Below, one piece after another: positions 15,963 to 24,922 of a DNA stretch of 64,000 bases. The stretch's first letter is position 1; each line of letters begins with the position of its first letter. The translations under genes were made by a program, and so were the position numbers. Origin of the DNA: Planctomycetaceae bacterium (GTDB lineage: Bacteria; Planctomycetota; Planctomycetia; Planctomycetales; Planctomycetaceae); NCBI GenBank assembly GCA_015485495.1, contig WFTL01000172.1, positions 21,135-85,134 on the forward strand. The letters are read 5' to 3'. Below the pieces are notes generated by a model that had not been told where the DNA came from, did not search any database, and was given only the letters and a program-made list of their open reading frames with translations.

Positions 15963-17194
15963 TCGCTGTTTCCTTCCGACTGATCGATCTCCGGACTGTC
16001 AGGAACCGGAACGGCCGGCCGGGGCAGACGGTCCTTCCGACTGCTCCAGTCGACCGACGATTCCACAAAACGCTGCTGATCGGCCAGCAGAGCCAGCAGG
16101 GCATCGTCGGAGGCATCGTTGTTCAGCAGGCCGAGCAGGCGGCAGAGATCCGGGCTGGTGAACAGCACGAAGGACTGCGGATCGATGACCACCTGCCAGC
16201 CCCGTCCGTCAGAAAGTGAGGGAGGAATCGCACAGAGAACACGAAATGCAAACAGGCAGCGGCCGTCATCGCGTGTTTCCAGATATTCAGCCAGCGGCGG
16301 CAGGGTGACCGTCAGCCGGGCGGGCTGATCCGGCAGCAGCGGCAGATCGATCAGGAACTCTGGGGAGCCGGTTCGGGACGAATCGATGTAGCTGTCCACG
16401 AGAAACGCATACTGCGTGAGTTCGGGAGCGGTGACCGGGCTGTCGGCCGGCGGCCTGCCGGATGCGATCGACGCGATGACGGCCGGCAGCGACACACGGT
16501 TCAGGTCAGCAGCCGCACGTGTCTGTTCCAGCAGACTCTTCATGAGGCGACTCTGGCGGTCGCTGCGTCCGATGATCTGAGCGGCGCGGCAGGCGCTGCT
16601 GAGCGTGCGTTCGAGTGCAGGCAGGTCACCTTCGGTCAGGAGCTGCGGGACCTGATCGACGGCGCGCAGCCACGTCGTTCGAGCGGCATCCAGGCGGCGC
16701 TGATGGACGACCGTTGCGCCTGTCAGAACGACAGCCAGCAACGTGCCGGCCACAATGAGACGAAATGGTGTGAAGGTCCGTCGCAGAAGAACGGTCGGAC
16801 GGATCCGCGGAAGGCGCCTTTCGGCAGCCGAAGCTGTGCTGTGTTCCGAAGAATCGTCGGACGGAGAATCGGCGGCCGAACCATCCGGCTGCTGCGGGGA
16901 AGCCTGCTGCTGTTTCCGCAGGAGGTCACCGGTAATCACGGCCGCCCGACGGAGCAGACTGCCCGGAATCACGTCGCTGGGCACGCGCCGGGTCGTCGGA
17001 TAAACGTTTGTCGGCAGAACGAACAGCGGTGCCATGCATTCCGGACAGACGGTCTGCTTCCACGTCCGCCCGCGCGTTCCGCGAACACGGGTGCCGCATT
17101 CGCACTGCAGATCATACGGCTCAGGAAGTTCGTCGGGAGCGGCTGCCCGAAGACGAACCCAGGAGCGTCGCAGCCAGGTGACGTCTGATGACAT
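15959..17194 (-). CDS. Zinc-ribbon, single-pass membrane protein of unknown function
   Basis: A 411-residue protein. Cys31, Cys33, Cys50 and Cys53 (CEC and CPEC) form a short zinc ribbon near the N-terminus. After a Ser/Gln-rich linker a single membrane helix lies at about 145-165 (LIVAGTLLAVVLTGATVV), and the remaining 240 residues would be outside the cytoplasm. The ATG at 17194 puts the ribbon close to the N-terminus; an extension to 17371 is open but implausible. A TACAAT sequence about 50 bases upstream also supports 17194. It overlaps the next gene by four bases. No catalytic motif was found. Confidence 0.7.
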   Translation of the reverse strand: MSSDVTWLRRSWVRLRAAAPDELPEPYDLQCECGTRVRGTRGRTWKQTVCPECMAPLFVLPTNVYPTTRRVPSDVIPGSLLRRAAVITGDLLRKQQQASPQQPDGSAADSPSDDSSEHSTASAAERRLPRIRPTVLLRRTFTPFRLIVAGTLLAVVLTGATVVHQRRLDAARTTWLRAVDQVPQLLTEGDLPALERTLSSACRAAQIIGRSDRQSRLMKSLLEQTRAAADLNRVSLPAVIASIASGRPPADSPVTAPELTQYAFLVDSYIDSSRTGSPEFLIDLPLLPDQPARLTVTLPPLAEYLETRDDGRCLFAFRVLCAIPPSLSDGRGWQVVIDPQSFVLFTSPDLCRLLGLLNNDASDDALLALLADQQRFVESSVDWSSRKDRLPRPAVPVPDSPEIDQSEGNSE

Positions 17195-17242
17195 GGGCCG
17201 GAAATTCGGACGAAAACGGGGCGGACCGACTGTCAGCAGGTC

Positions 17243-17248
17243 ATTGTA
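17243..17248 (-). promoter_or_regulatory. Possible -10 element upstream of the zinc-ribbon gene
   Basis: On the minus strand this reads TACAAT, five of six matches to the sigma-70 -10 consensus, 48 bases before the ATG at 17194. No good -35 hexamer lies 16-18 bases further upstream, so the call is weak. Confidence 0.3.
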
Positions 17249-17366
17249 GACTGTGGACGTTCGGGAAACGATCCTGGCGAATACTGTTTTGGCACGTGAA
17301 CGGCGGGGCCTGAGCAGAGCGGCCGCTGTCTCCACCAGGTTCGCCGAGCAGAACGAACGGCCGTGC

Positions 17367-17395
17367 TTCATTCGAAGGCCGCGGACTGTTACGAT
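17367..17395 (+). promoter_or_regulatory. Candidate promoter of the HtrA-like protease gene
   Basis: TTCATT at 17367-17372 and TACGAT at 17390-17395 are separated by 17 bases, a spacing ideal for a sigma-70-type promoter although the -35 matches at only three positions. The ATG at 17438 lies 42 bases downstream. Predicted by eye. Confidence 0.35.
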
Positions 17396-17437
17396 GTGGT
17401 CGCACCGTTCCAGGGGATTTCATCGGGAAAAGACAGG

Positions 17438-18484
17438 ATGAAGGCGGAGAATCCAGGGCGTCATACGGCAGAAGGACGGGGGGGGCTGCACCGAGGTCTG
17501 CTGCTGACGCTGCTGACAGGCGTGTGCGCCGGAGCCGGCTATGCGGATGAGATCGTTCTGCGGTCCGGACAGAAAATCGTCGGCCAGGTTCTCAAGTCGC
17601 AGCCGGACAGTCTGTTCGTCGACATCGGGGTCGATGTGGTCCGGGTTCCGGTCGATCAGATCGCCAGCCGTACGGAAGAGGCGAAAGAAAAGGGGCCGGT
17701 TGCCGATGCGATTGTCCGTCAGGGCGTGTTCCGGACGGCCGATCTTCCGGAACGGACGGTGAAGGAACATGTGGAAACGTTCGGAGAAGCGGTCGTCCGC
17801 ATCGAAACGCCGTCCGGCCTGGGATCCGGGTTCATCATCAACGATTCCGGATTCTGTGTGACCAATTATCACGTGGTGGAAGGTGAAACGCGTATTGGAA
17901 TCACGATTTTCCACCGGCGCGACAACGGCGAGTTCGAACGCCGGTCGGTGCGGGACGTCCGCATCCTGGCACTCAATCCGTACTTCGATCTGGCTTTGCT
18001 GGAAATCCCGCGGCAGGACGACATGGATTTCAAACACGTGTTCATTGCTGGAGACGATTCCGTGCGGGAAGGGGATCCCGTCTTCGCGATCGGGAATCCT
18101 CTGGGACTGGAACGGTCCGTATCAGAAGGAATCGTCAGCACCCGCAACCGCAATATGGACGGCATCGTCTACATTCAGACGACCGCTCAGATCAATCCCG
18201 GCAACAGCGGCGGCCCGCTGTTCAATGCCCGCGGAGAAGTGGTCGGTGTCATCAACATGAAACTTCTGTTCGGAGAAGGTCTGGGTTTTGCGATTCCGGT
18301 GGCCTATCTGAAGCATTTTCTGAACAATCGAGACGCCTTCGCGTTCGACCGCACGAATCCGAACACCGGCTACCACTATCTCGACCCGCCGCGGCGCACC
18401 AACGCGGCCGCCCCGCCTCCGGACGGTCTGGTGAACTCTGAAAACACACAGGACCGGACCAGCGATCGCGCGTCCGGCGGCTGA
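17438..18484 (+). CDS. HtrA/DegP-like trypsin-type serine protease without PDZ domain
   Basis: A 348-residue exported protease. A basic N-terminus and hydrophobic core (residues 19-36) form a signal peptide. Residues 37-75 ([18 protein letters not shown], then [11 protein letters not shown]) look like a small beta domain often found before planctomycetal proteases. The S1C protease domain has the triad His145 (NYHVV), Asp184 ([11 protein letters not shown]) and Ser257 (NPGNSGGP). After it there is only a short Pro/Asn-rich tail, so the PDZ domains of DegP are absent. It probably degrades or checks misfolded envelope proteins. The ATG at 17438 is preferred to an upstream start at 17363, which would precede the promoter-like sequence. 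Confidence 0.85.
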   Translation: MKAENPGRHTAEGRGGLHRGLLLTLLTGVCAGAGYADEIVLRSGQKIVGQVLKSQPDSLFVDIGVDVVRVPVDQIASRTEEAKEKGPVADAIVRQGVFRTADLPERTVKEHVETFGEAVVRIETPSGLGSGFIINDSGFCVTNYHVVEGETRIGITIFHRRDNGEFERRSVRDVRILALNPYFDLALLEIPRQDDMDFKHVFIAGDDSVREGDPVFAIGNPLGLERSVSEGIVSTRNRNMDGIVYIQTTAQINPGNSGGPLFNARGEVVGVINMKLLFGEGLGFAIPVAYLKHFLNNRDAFAFDRTNPNTGYHYLDPPRRTNAAAPPPDGLVNSENTQDRTSDRASGG

Positions 18485-18691
18485 CCGTGTCCGGTCGGTG
18501 TGCGCGGAACACGGGGCGGTCGGTATGGTATGATCCGGGCCGATGTCGTGACCCGGCCGCCGGCCGACCAGGAAAACTTTCAGGGACGAACCGCGTCGGG
18601 GAAAAACAGCCTCCACCAGGAACATCGCCTGGATGGAACAGCATTCGGACGGACCAGGCCCTGCCCGGGGCGCAAATGAAAAGCGGAGACG

Positions 18692-18726
18692 AAAAAAGGA
18701 CGGCGTGTGACAATCACACGCCGTCC
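18692..18726 (-). terminator. Rho-independent terminator of tRNA-Asp
   Basis: A perfect 13-bp inverted repeat, arms 18698-18710 and 18714-18726 with a 3-base loop, is followed on the minus strand by six U residues (AAAAAA at 18692-18697 on the plus strand). It begins 12 bases after the tRNA 3' end. This is a classical intrinsic terminator. Confidence 0.9.
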
Positions 18727-18738
18727 TGAACGTTGAGG

Positions 18739-18812
<74 letters not shown>

Positions 18813-18904
18813 TCAGACGACACGCCCATGACGGGCGGTGCACGATCCACCAGCCGGGTCGGCGCCATTTCGGATGCCCGGCGCCGCTGCCGAACAGAAG
18901 CCGG

Positions 18905-18933
18905 ATTGTAGGAAGCGAACTTCGGGCTGACAA
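18905..18933 (-). promoter_or_regulatory. Sigma-70-type promoter of tRNA-Asp
   Basis: On the minus strand TTGTCA (18933-18928) and TACAAT (18910-18905) are separated by exactly 17 bases. Each hexamer matches the consensus at five of six positions, the best promoter seen in the window. Transcription would start near 18898, giving a leader of about 85 bases before the mature tRNA 5' end at 18812. Confidence 0.75.
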
Positions 18934-19153
18934 GCATTCCTCGGGAGCTTCCTGGCAATTGTTCCCGGTCGGCGACGGTGTGGATTTCATTTTCGGTCTG
19001 GGGCAGCAGACACTTGAATCGGATGCCCCGATTTTTTTCTCTGACGTCGGTTGCGGTGTCGCTGCGGCCTGTTCGGCCGCGACGTCCTGCAGTGCGTGTG
19101 TCCGGGATGGTCTTCCGGATCCGCACAAAGTGACGTTCCCGCGACGCCACGGC

Positions 19154-19181
19154 TTGATTCGTTTGTCGCAGTCGATACGTT
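19154..19181 (+). promoter_or_regulatory. Weak candidate promoter of the histone-like gene
   Basis: TTGATT at 19154-19159 and TACGTT at 19176-19181 lie 16 bases apart, 32 bases before the ATG at 19214. The -10 match is poor, so the position is tentative. Confidence 0.3.
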
Positions 19182-19213
19182 CCCCTTCCGCTCTGTTCCA
19201 AAGGAATCACGTC

Positions 19214-19513
19214 ATGACTGGTTACACGGTTCACACGGGAGCTTCGAAGAAGTTCGTGGCCGGCTGGGATCGCATTTTCGCCGACGCGTCTCCTTCGAAG
19301 ACACGGAAGAAGAAAACCGCGGCAAAGAAGTCGGCCGCAAAGAAAACGGCCCGCAAAGCCGCCACGAAAAAGAAAGCCAGCGCGAAAAAGAAAGCCGCCG
19401 CAAAGAAGAAGCCGGTAACAAAGACGGCAAAAAAGAAGACCGCGGCGAAGAAATCGGCCGCGAAAAGGAAGTCGGCGAAAAGCCGCACCGCAAAGAAAAA
19501 GACAGCGCGGTGA
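19214..19513 (+). CDS. Lysine/alanine-rich histone H1-like protein
   Basis: A 99-residue, very basic protein. The first 25 residues (MTGYTVHTGASKKFVAGWDR) form a short non-repetitive head; the rest is almost entirely Lys, Ala, Thr, Ser and Arg in KKTAAKKSAAKK-type repeats, like the C-terminal tail of histone H1 and the H1-like proteins of chlamydiae and planctomycetes. Such proteins bind DNA through charge and compact the nucleoid. An AAAGGA ribosome site precedes the ATG at 19214 at good distance. The codons favour AAG/AAA and GCC/GCG and the repeated DNA makes the opposite strand open too. A role in nucleoid structure is inferred. Confidence 0.85.
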   Translation: MTGYTVHTGASKKFVAGWDRIFADASPSKTRKKKTAAKKSAAKKTARKAATKKKASAKKKAAAKKKPVTKTAKKKTAAKKSAAKRKSAKSRTAKKKTAR

Positions 19514-19542
19514 CACAGCCGCTGTCCGCCGCTGTCCGCCAG

Positions 19543-22002
19543 TCAGCTCCGCGTCAGCAGTTCATCCAGGTTCAGCAGGACGCGGGATACGGCGGTCCAG
19601 GCGGCCAGTTCCGGCGGGTCGATGCCGTTCGGAGGTTCTGACAGTCCCACGGTGATGACAGCGCGGGCTCCGTCTGCGTCCGCCGCATAGCGGCGCTGCA
19701 TGCGGCCAAGCAGGTCTGTCAGGCGCCGCACTTCGAAATCGTCTGCCGGTCGGTTCAGGGCGATGCGGAAGGCGAACTGCACGCGGTCTGCCGCATCAGA
19801 CGATCTGCATTCGGTGAGGATGCGGGCCGCGAATGCGCGGGCCGCTTCGACGAAGGTCGGATCGTTCAGGAGTGTCAGGGCGGCCAGAGGAGTATTGCTG
19901 CGGGGCCGTTGCGCGGTGCATTCTTCCCGGCTGGGGGCGTCGAAGGCCTTCAGCATGGGGTGCAGAAACTGGCGCTGCCAGTGCACGTAGACGCCGCGGC
20001 GCCACTGGCGTTCGTCCGTGTCGGCGTGGTACGTGCGTTTGGGAAAGTTGAGATGGCGGTAGTAGCCGGCCGGCTGGTAGGGGCGAACACTGGGGCCGCC
20101 GACAGCCCGGTTCAGGAGGCCGGAAACCGCCAGAGCATTGTCGCGAATCATTTCAGCCGGCAGACGCCACGATGACTGGCGGGCCAGCAGGCGGTTGTCC
20201 GGATCGATCCGCAGCAGATCGCCTGTCCATTCGGACGACTGCCGCCAGGTTCGGCTGAGGACGATCTGTTTCAGCAGCGCCCGCACATTCCATCCGCTGT
20301 CGACGAATTCCAGAGCCAGACGGTCCAGCAGTTCAGGATGGTCGGGAGGACTCCCCTGCCCTCCAAAATCATCCAGAGAAACACTCAGCCCCTGCCCGAA
20401 CAGAAGGTACCAGAACCGGTTGGCGAACACGCGGGCAGTGAACAGCCCATAGCCGTGTTCGGCGTCGGTCAGCCAGCGGGCCAGGTCCAGACGGGTGAGC
20501 CGGTTTCCTGTGACCGGGGCCAGCCGGCCCAGAAACTCGGGAATCGCCGGTTCGACGACCGGTCCGCTGTCGTCCATCCAGTTGCCCCGCGGCAGGATGC
20601 GGATGACCCGCGGCTGTTTTGCCCGACTGATCATCGTGCGGCGGGCGGATTTCTGCAGAGCGTCGATCTGGGCCTGCAGCCGCATTTTCGTTTCGTCGTC
20701 GTCGGCGTCGGCGAGCTGTGCTTTCAGTTCTGCCAGTCGCCGGCGTTCCCGGCGGCTGAGAACCGTGATTTCCGGCTCCCGCTTCGTCGGCAGGGCATTG
20801 GATCCGTCCCGGAAATGCTGATCTTCGTCCAGGTCCGCGAAGAACGCGACCAGAGAATAAAAGTCGCGCATCGTGTACGGATCGAATTTGTGGTCGTGGC
20901 ACTGAGCGCAGCCCACGGTCGCCCCCATCCACACGGCCGACAGATTCCGGATGCGGTCGGCCGCGTAAATGGCCAGGTATTCCTTCGGCTGCACGCCGCC
21001 TTCATGAGATGTCTGCAGCAGCCGGTTGTATCCGGACGCGATGATCTGATCGATGTCGGCATCCGGCAGCAGATCTCCGGCAAGCTGTTCCTGAGTGAAC
21101 CGGTCGAACGGCATGTTGGATGCAAACGCATCGATGACCCAGTCGCGCCAGGGGGAAATCGAATGATCCTGGTCGCCGTGGTAGCCGACCGTATCGGCGT
21201 ATCGGACCAGATCCAGCCAGTACATCGTGAGCCGTTCTGCACAGGCATCGGACGTCAGAAGACGGTCGACGAGTTCTTCCCAGGCCTGTTCGGTGGGATC
21301 TGCGGCGAACTGTTCCACGACATTCGGATCCGGTGGCAGTCCGGTCAGGTCGAAATGCAGTCGCCGAACCAGCGTCACCGGATCGGCGTCGGGAGACGGA
21401 TTCAGACCGCGGCGTTCCAGACCGGCCAGCACGAAGGCGTCGATCCAGTTCAGGGGCCAGTCGGTCCGGCGGACGGACGGCGTGGGATGACGCCGCGGCG
21501 GTACGAAGGCCCAGTGTTCCGCCATGCGGGCTCCGCTGTCGATCCATCGCCGCAGAATGTCGATTTCCGATTCAGTCAGTGTTTTTCCGGAATCGGGCGG
21601 CGGCATCCGCAGATCCGGATCTGCCGACGTGACGCGTTCCATCAGCAGACTGCTGTCCGCATCGTTCGGAACCACGACAGGCGGTTCCCGGTCGGCTGAG
21701 ACGAGAGCGTCCCGCCTGTCGAGACGCAGATCGGCTTCCCGATGCTCCTCATCCGGTCCGTGGCAGGAAAAGCAGCGGTCGGACAGAAGCGGACGCACAT
21801 CGCGGGCAAAATCGGGAACATCGGTGTCCGGCCGGGAGGCCATTCCGTTGTCCGGCAGAAGCATCAGGCCGATGATGCCACCCAGGATTCGGACGCGAAG
21901 ACACGCCCGCAGGACCGGCCGGCTGCAGGGAACGATCCGGGTTTCCGTTTCGTGTCGGCGGAGTCCGGGAGAAGCAGAGCGTGTCGAAGAATGGGCCGGC
22001 AT
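19543..22002 (-). CDS. PSC1 cytochrome / DUF1549 / DUF1553 protein
   Basis: An 819-residue exported protein of a family expanded in planctomycetes. A hydrophobic segment at about residues 37-54 acts as signal or anchor. The PSC1 (planctomycete cytochrome C-type) domain has the haem-binding motif CFSCH in PLLSDRCFSCHGPDEEHREA. DUF1549 follows (WIDAFVLAGLERRGLNPSPD and a second CxxCH in VGCAQCHDHKFDP), then DUF1553 (FANRFWYLLFGQGLSVSLDD and the C-terminal TLLNDPTFVEAAR). The family is usually paired with DUF1501 genes and linked by genomic context to polysaccharide breakdown, but its reaction is unknown. No DUF1501 gene adjoins this copy. Confidence 0.87.
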   Translation of the reverse strand: MPAHSSTRSASPGLRRHETETRIVPCSRPVLRACLRVRILGGIIGLMLLPDNGMASRPDTDVPDFARDVRPLLSDRCFSCHGPDEEHREADLRLDRRDALVSADREPPVVVPNDADSSLLMERVTSADPDLRMPPPDSGKTLTESEIDILRRWIDSGARMAEHWAFVPPRRHPTPSVRRTDWPLNWIDAFVLAGLERRGLNPSPDADPVTLVRRLHFDLTGLPPDPNVVEQFAADPTEQAWEELVDRLLTSDACAERLTMYWLDLVRYADTVGYHGDQDHSISPWRDWVIDAFASNMPFDRFTQEQLAGDLLPDADIDQIIASGYNRLLQTSHEGGVQPKEYLAIYAADRIRNLSAVWMGATVGCAQCHDHKFDPYTMRDFYSLVAFFADLDEDQHFRDGSNALPTKREPEITVLSRRERRRLAELKAQLADADDDETKMRLQAQIDALQKSARRTMISRAKQPRVIRILPRGNWMDDSGPVVEPAIPEFLGRLAPVTGNRLTRLDLARWLTDAEHGYGLFTARVFANRFWYLLFGQGLSVSLDDFGGQGSPPDHPELLDRLALEFVDSGWNVRALLKQIVLSRTWRQSSEWTGDLLRIDPDNRLLARQSSWRLPAEMIRDNALAVSGLLNRAVGGPSVRPYQPAGYYRHLNFPKRTYHADTDERQWRRGVYVHWQRQFLHPMLKAFDAPSREECTAQRPRSNTPLAALTLLNDPTFVEAARAFAARILTECRSSDAADRVQFAFRIALNRPADDFEVRRLTDLLGRMQRRYAADADGARAVITVGLSEPPNGIDPPELAAWTAVSRVLLNLDELLTRS

Positions 22003-22208
22003 GGTACGCGCAGAATTCTGACGGGGAAGAACGACGCAGTGAAGGACGTCGGCATCATCACAATGCCGCAGACGGACCGGGACGTTCCGGACCCCGGCCC
22101 GACCCGAACATCCGCATTATCTCCGCCGGCGCGCAGCATTTCCAGCACTCCCGGGGGCCCGCTGTCGGGGAACACGCATCCGCCGCGGCCGGCATCGCGT
22201 CGGGTCGT

Positions 22209-22237
22209 TTGACAGGCAGGCAGACGGAAAGTGACAT
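22209..22237 (+). promoter_or_regulatory. Candidate promoter of the DUF4432 gene
   Basis: A perfect TTGACA lies at 22209-22214; 17 bases later TGACAT at 22232-22237 could serve as a -10 with three of six matches. Transcription would begin near 22244, favouring the TTG start at 22313 over the GTG at 22247. Confidence 0.35.
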
Positions 22238-22312
22238 GTACACACCGTGTTTCTGCGGAACGGCAGCCTGACGGCTGTCGGAAACAGACGACCTGTTCAG
22301 GAGAGCTTTGCA

Positions 22313-23512
22313 TTGCACACGGTGGACCTGATCGATGTGGCGTCCGGGATTCACGCTGAAGGAACGGTGATTGATGCGGACACGCTGCGCGCCGCGGGAC
22401 GAAGCGGACCGCTGGTCAGCCTGGATGCCTGGAAGATCCGGATGAAGCGTCTGCGGGGCGGGATGTCCGATGGTGTCGATGTGATCGATGTGGACAACGG
22501 GCATCTGAGCCTGTCGGTGCTGCCGACGCGCGGGATGGGGATCTGGCGGGGGCGCTGCGGGTCGCTGCCGCTGCAGTGGGAATCGCCCGTCCCGCTTCCG
22601 GTACATCCGTCCTTCATCGATCCGTCGCGGCGAGGCGGCCTGGGATGGCTGGACGGATTCAATGAGCTGATCTGCCGCTGCGGTCTGGCCTGGCACGGGG
22701 CCCCCGGAACCGACATCCGCCGTGATGACGACGGGAACATCGTATCGGAACAGTTTCTGCCTCTGCATGGACGCATTGCCGGTCTCGCGGCTCACCAGGT
22801 CACCGCCCGTCTGTCAGACGACGGATCCATCGCGCTCACCGGCGTGGTGGATGAATGCAGTGTTTTTGATAACCGGCTGCGACTGACGGCCGAATTCGTC
22901 ACATGGCCGGGAGCGTCCCGGTTCACGATTCGCGACCGGATCACCAACCTGGGAAGTCGGCCGGCGGAAATCGAGCTGCTGTATCACTGCAATTTCGGAT
23001 CGCCCCTGCTGGATGCCGGTTCGCGGTTCCATGCGGCAATCCGGCAGGTGGCGCCTCGGGATGCCCGGGCCGCGGAGGGAACGGACCGCTGGGACACGTT
23101 CGAAGGGCCTGTGAGCGGCTACGCCGAACAGGTGTACTTCATGGAACCGGTGGCCGACTCGGACGGAAAAGGACTGGCCTGTCTGACGGATCCGGATCAG
23201 GCGGCTGCCGTGGCTGTCCGCTTCGATACGCAGACGCTTCCCTGGATGACTTTGTGGAAGAACACGCAGGCCGTCGCCGACGGGTACTGCTGCGGTGTGG
23301 AACCATCCACGAGTCTTCCGAATAACCGGCAGTTCGAACGGGAGCAGGGTCGGGTGATCGAACTGCCGCCGGGTGCTTCGCGCGATTTCGAAGTGTCCTT
23401 CGAAATCGCGGAAACACGTGACGCCGTCCAGAACCTGCTGACGCAGGTGCAGGAACTGCAGGGGACGTCTTCGTGCCAGGTACGGGACACTCCCCTGCCG
23501 GGATGGTCGTGA
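22313..23512 (+). CDS. DUF4432 (aldose-1-epimerase-fold) protein
   Basis: A 399-residue protein resembling DUF4432 members, which have the galactose mutarotase beta-sandwich fold. Recognisable segments are LSVLPTRGMGIWRG, WLDGFNELICRCGL, LPLHGRIAG and ELLYHCNFG. A role in sugar epimerisation or binding is likely, but the substrate is unknown. I prefer the TTG at 22313 because AGGAG lies nine bases upstream and the conserved part begins just after; a GTG at 22247 would add 22 residues. The gene is divergent from the PSC1/DUF1549 gene and convergent with the following dehydrogenase gene. Confidence 0.8.
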   Translation: MHTVDLIDVASGIHAEGTVIDADTLRAAGRSGPLVSLDAWKIRMKRLRGGMSDGVDVIDVDNGHLSLSVLPTRGMGIWRGRCGSLPLQWESPVPLPVHPSFIDPSRRGGLGWLDGFNELICRCGLAWHGAPGTDIRRDDDGNIVSEQFLPLHGRIAGLAAHQVTARLSDDGSIALTGVVDECSVFDNRLRLTAEFVTWPGASRFTIRDRITNLGSRPAEIELLYHCNFGSPLLDAGSRFHAAIRQVAPRDARAAEGTDRWDTFEGPVSGYAEQVYFMEPVADSDGKGLACLTDPDQAAAVAVRFDTQTLPWMTLWKNTQAVADGYCCGVEPSTSLPNNRQFEREQGRVIELPPGASRDFEVSFEIAETRDAVQNLLTQVQELQGTSSCQVRDTPLPGWS

Positions 23513-23598
23513 TCATCCGGAAGCGGCACGCCGGCTGTCATGCGTCCGTCAGGTGTTCCGGATGTTCCACCGCATCCTCCCGGTGCAGTCCGGATTCA

Positions 23599-24432
23599 TC
23601 AGCGGAGTCTGGTTCTGCCGAACACCTGGGAACGGACGACGGCCTGATAGAGTCGATTGGGAAGGAGGGATCTGAGGGTCAGGAGAATTCGGGCATCCCG
23701 GCCGGCCGGGTACCGCAGTTTCCAGGACCGGTCGCGGGCCGCTTTCCAGATGACACGGGCCACCACTTCCGGCGGCTGGCCGTGTTCGCCGGCTTTTTGG
23801 TACGTCCGCACGGCCTGATCCACCAGTTCGTTGTACTCGGTGAAGCCCCGGTTGTGGCAGAAGTCCGCGGAACGGTCGTAAAAGTCTGTCCGGATCGGAC
23901 CCGGTTCAATGATTTTCACGCGAATGTTCAGGGGACGGACTTCGAACTGGAGTGATTCGGACAGTCCTTCGACGGCCCATTTCGTCGCGTGGTAAAGGCT
24001 GTACAGGGGAAATGTGAGTCGGCCTCCCATGCTGGACACGTTGATCAGCGTGCCGGATTTCTGGTTGCGAAAGTGGGGCAGGATGGCCTGCGTGCACCGG
24101 ATGAGACCGAAGACGTTCGTGTCGAACTGTCTCTGAATCTGCTGTTCGGTGGCCGATTCCAGGGTGCCTGAAAGTCCGTATCCGGCGTTGTTGACCCAGA
24201 CATCGATTCGCCCATAACGGGACAGCGCTTCCTGCAGGGCGGATGCGATCGATTTCGGATCGGTGACATCCAGACGGCAGGTCAGCCATCGTGAATCACT
24301 GCGATCGGCTGCCGGGTGGCTTTCCGGTGATCGCATTGTGGCTGCCACATTCCAGCCGCGTTCAAAAAACCATTCGGCAGTGGCCTGGCCGATCCCCGTA
24401 CTGGCTCCGGTAATCAGGATTGTTTTCGTCAT
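23599..24432 (-). CDS. Short-chain dehydrogenase/reductase (classical SDR)
   Basis: A 277-residue classical SDR. The NAD(P)-binding TGASTGIG motif lies at residues 8-15, NNAG in WVNNAGYGLSG, the catalytic Ser in NVSSMGG and the YxxxK motif in YHATKWAVEG. Motifs such as IEPGPIRTDFYDRS suggest the family of oxidoreductases acting on lipids, retinol-like or steroid-like substrates, but the substrate is not predictable. The ATG at 24432 starts directly at MTKTILITG; the long upstream open extension to 24876 is not protein-like. No operon partner. Confidence 0.88.
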   Translation of the reverse strand: MTKTILITGASTGIGQATAEWFFERGWNVAATMRSPESHPAADRSDSRWLTCRLDVTDPKSIASALQEALSRYGRIDVWVNNAGYGLSGTLESATEQQIQRQFDTNVFGLIRCTQAILPHFRNQKSGTLINVSSMGGRLTFPLYSLYHATKWAVEGLSESLQFEVRPLNIRVKIIEPGPIRTDFYDRSADFCHNRGFTEYNELVDQAVRTYQKAGEHGQPPEVVARVIWKAARDRSWKLRYPAGRDARILLTLRSLLPNRLYQAVVRSQVFGRTRLR

Positions 24433-24922
24433 CGTCTGCTCGCTTTCTCTTCGCGGAGCCTGTCCGGTTCGTTTTGTACGTGAATGGCGATCCGGACGGT
24501 CTGTTGTCCGGACAAGTGTTCGGTTTCGAGTCGCGGTCCCGCGGCGGGAGATGTGGAATCCGCCAGACGAGTATTCGCCTTCCGGATCAATCAGCATACC
24601 GGCATTCGATGATTTGTGATCCCTGGCAGATCGTCCTGACCGCCCTTTTTCTGCGAATGCGGTGACCTTTCCGCCCGGCGTGGACTTCGGCCTGTGGTTG
24701 CGGTTCGTGGACAGTTCGAGACAATTTCGCCGGATCGGAACCATCTGTGGGGAGTTTGTGACGGGGGGCCGGATGAGACAGCACGGAGAGGCATCGCTGT
24801 GATGATGTGGGTGCACCGAATGAACGTCATCGTGCCGGCCCGTTGTCGGAATGGAAGACGAGGAACCCGATTCCACTCATCGAGGACGGAACAGCGGACG
24901 GACCAGGAGACCGGGACCTGCC
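24433..24922. other. Intergenic region between divergent dehydrogenase and bioA genes
   Basis: A 490-base gap between two divergent genes, so it should carry two promoters. Its G+C is slightly lower than the flanking genes. Open frames in both directions have no recognisable family signature. I saw no BirA-type operator palindrome, tRNA or terminator-like hairpin. Confidence 0.45.

Larger units (their letters stand above)
18813..19213. other. Intergenic region with divergent promoters of tRNA-Asp and the histone-like gene
   Basis: This 401-base gap holds the roughly 85-base leader of tRNA-Asp, its promoter at 18905-18933 and the presumed promoter and ribosome site of the histone-like gene. 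A rightward open frame from 18959 is in frame with that gene, but the added N-terminus resembles no H1-like protein and crosses the promoter region, so it is taken as non-coding. Confidence 0.6.

Noticed and set aside
19231..19488. Minus-strand frame rich in Phe/Ala antisense to the histone-like gene
   Set aside because: It is the mirror image of Lys/Ala codon repeats, not an independent hydrophobic protein.
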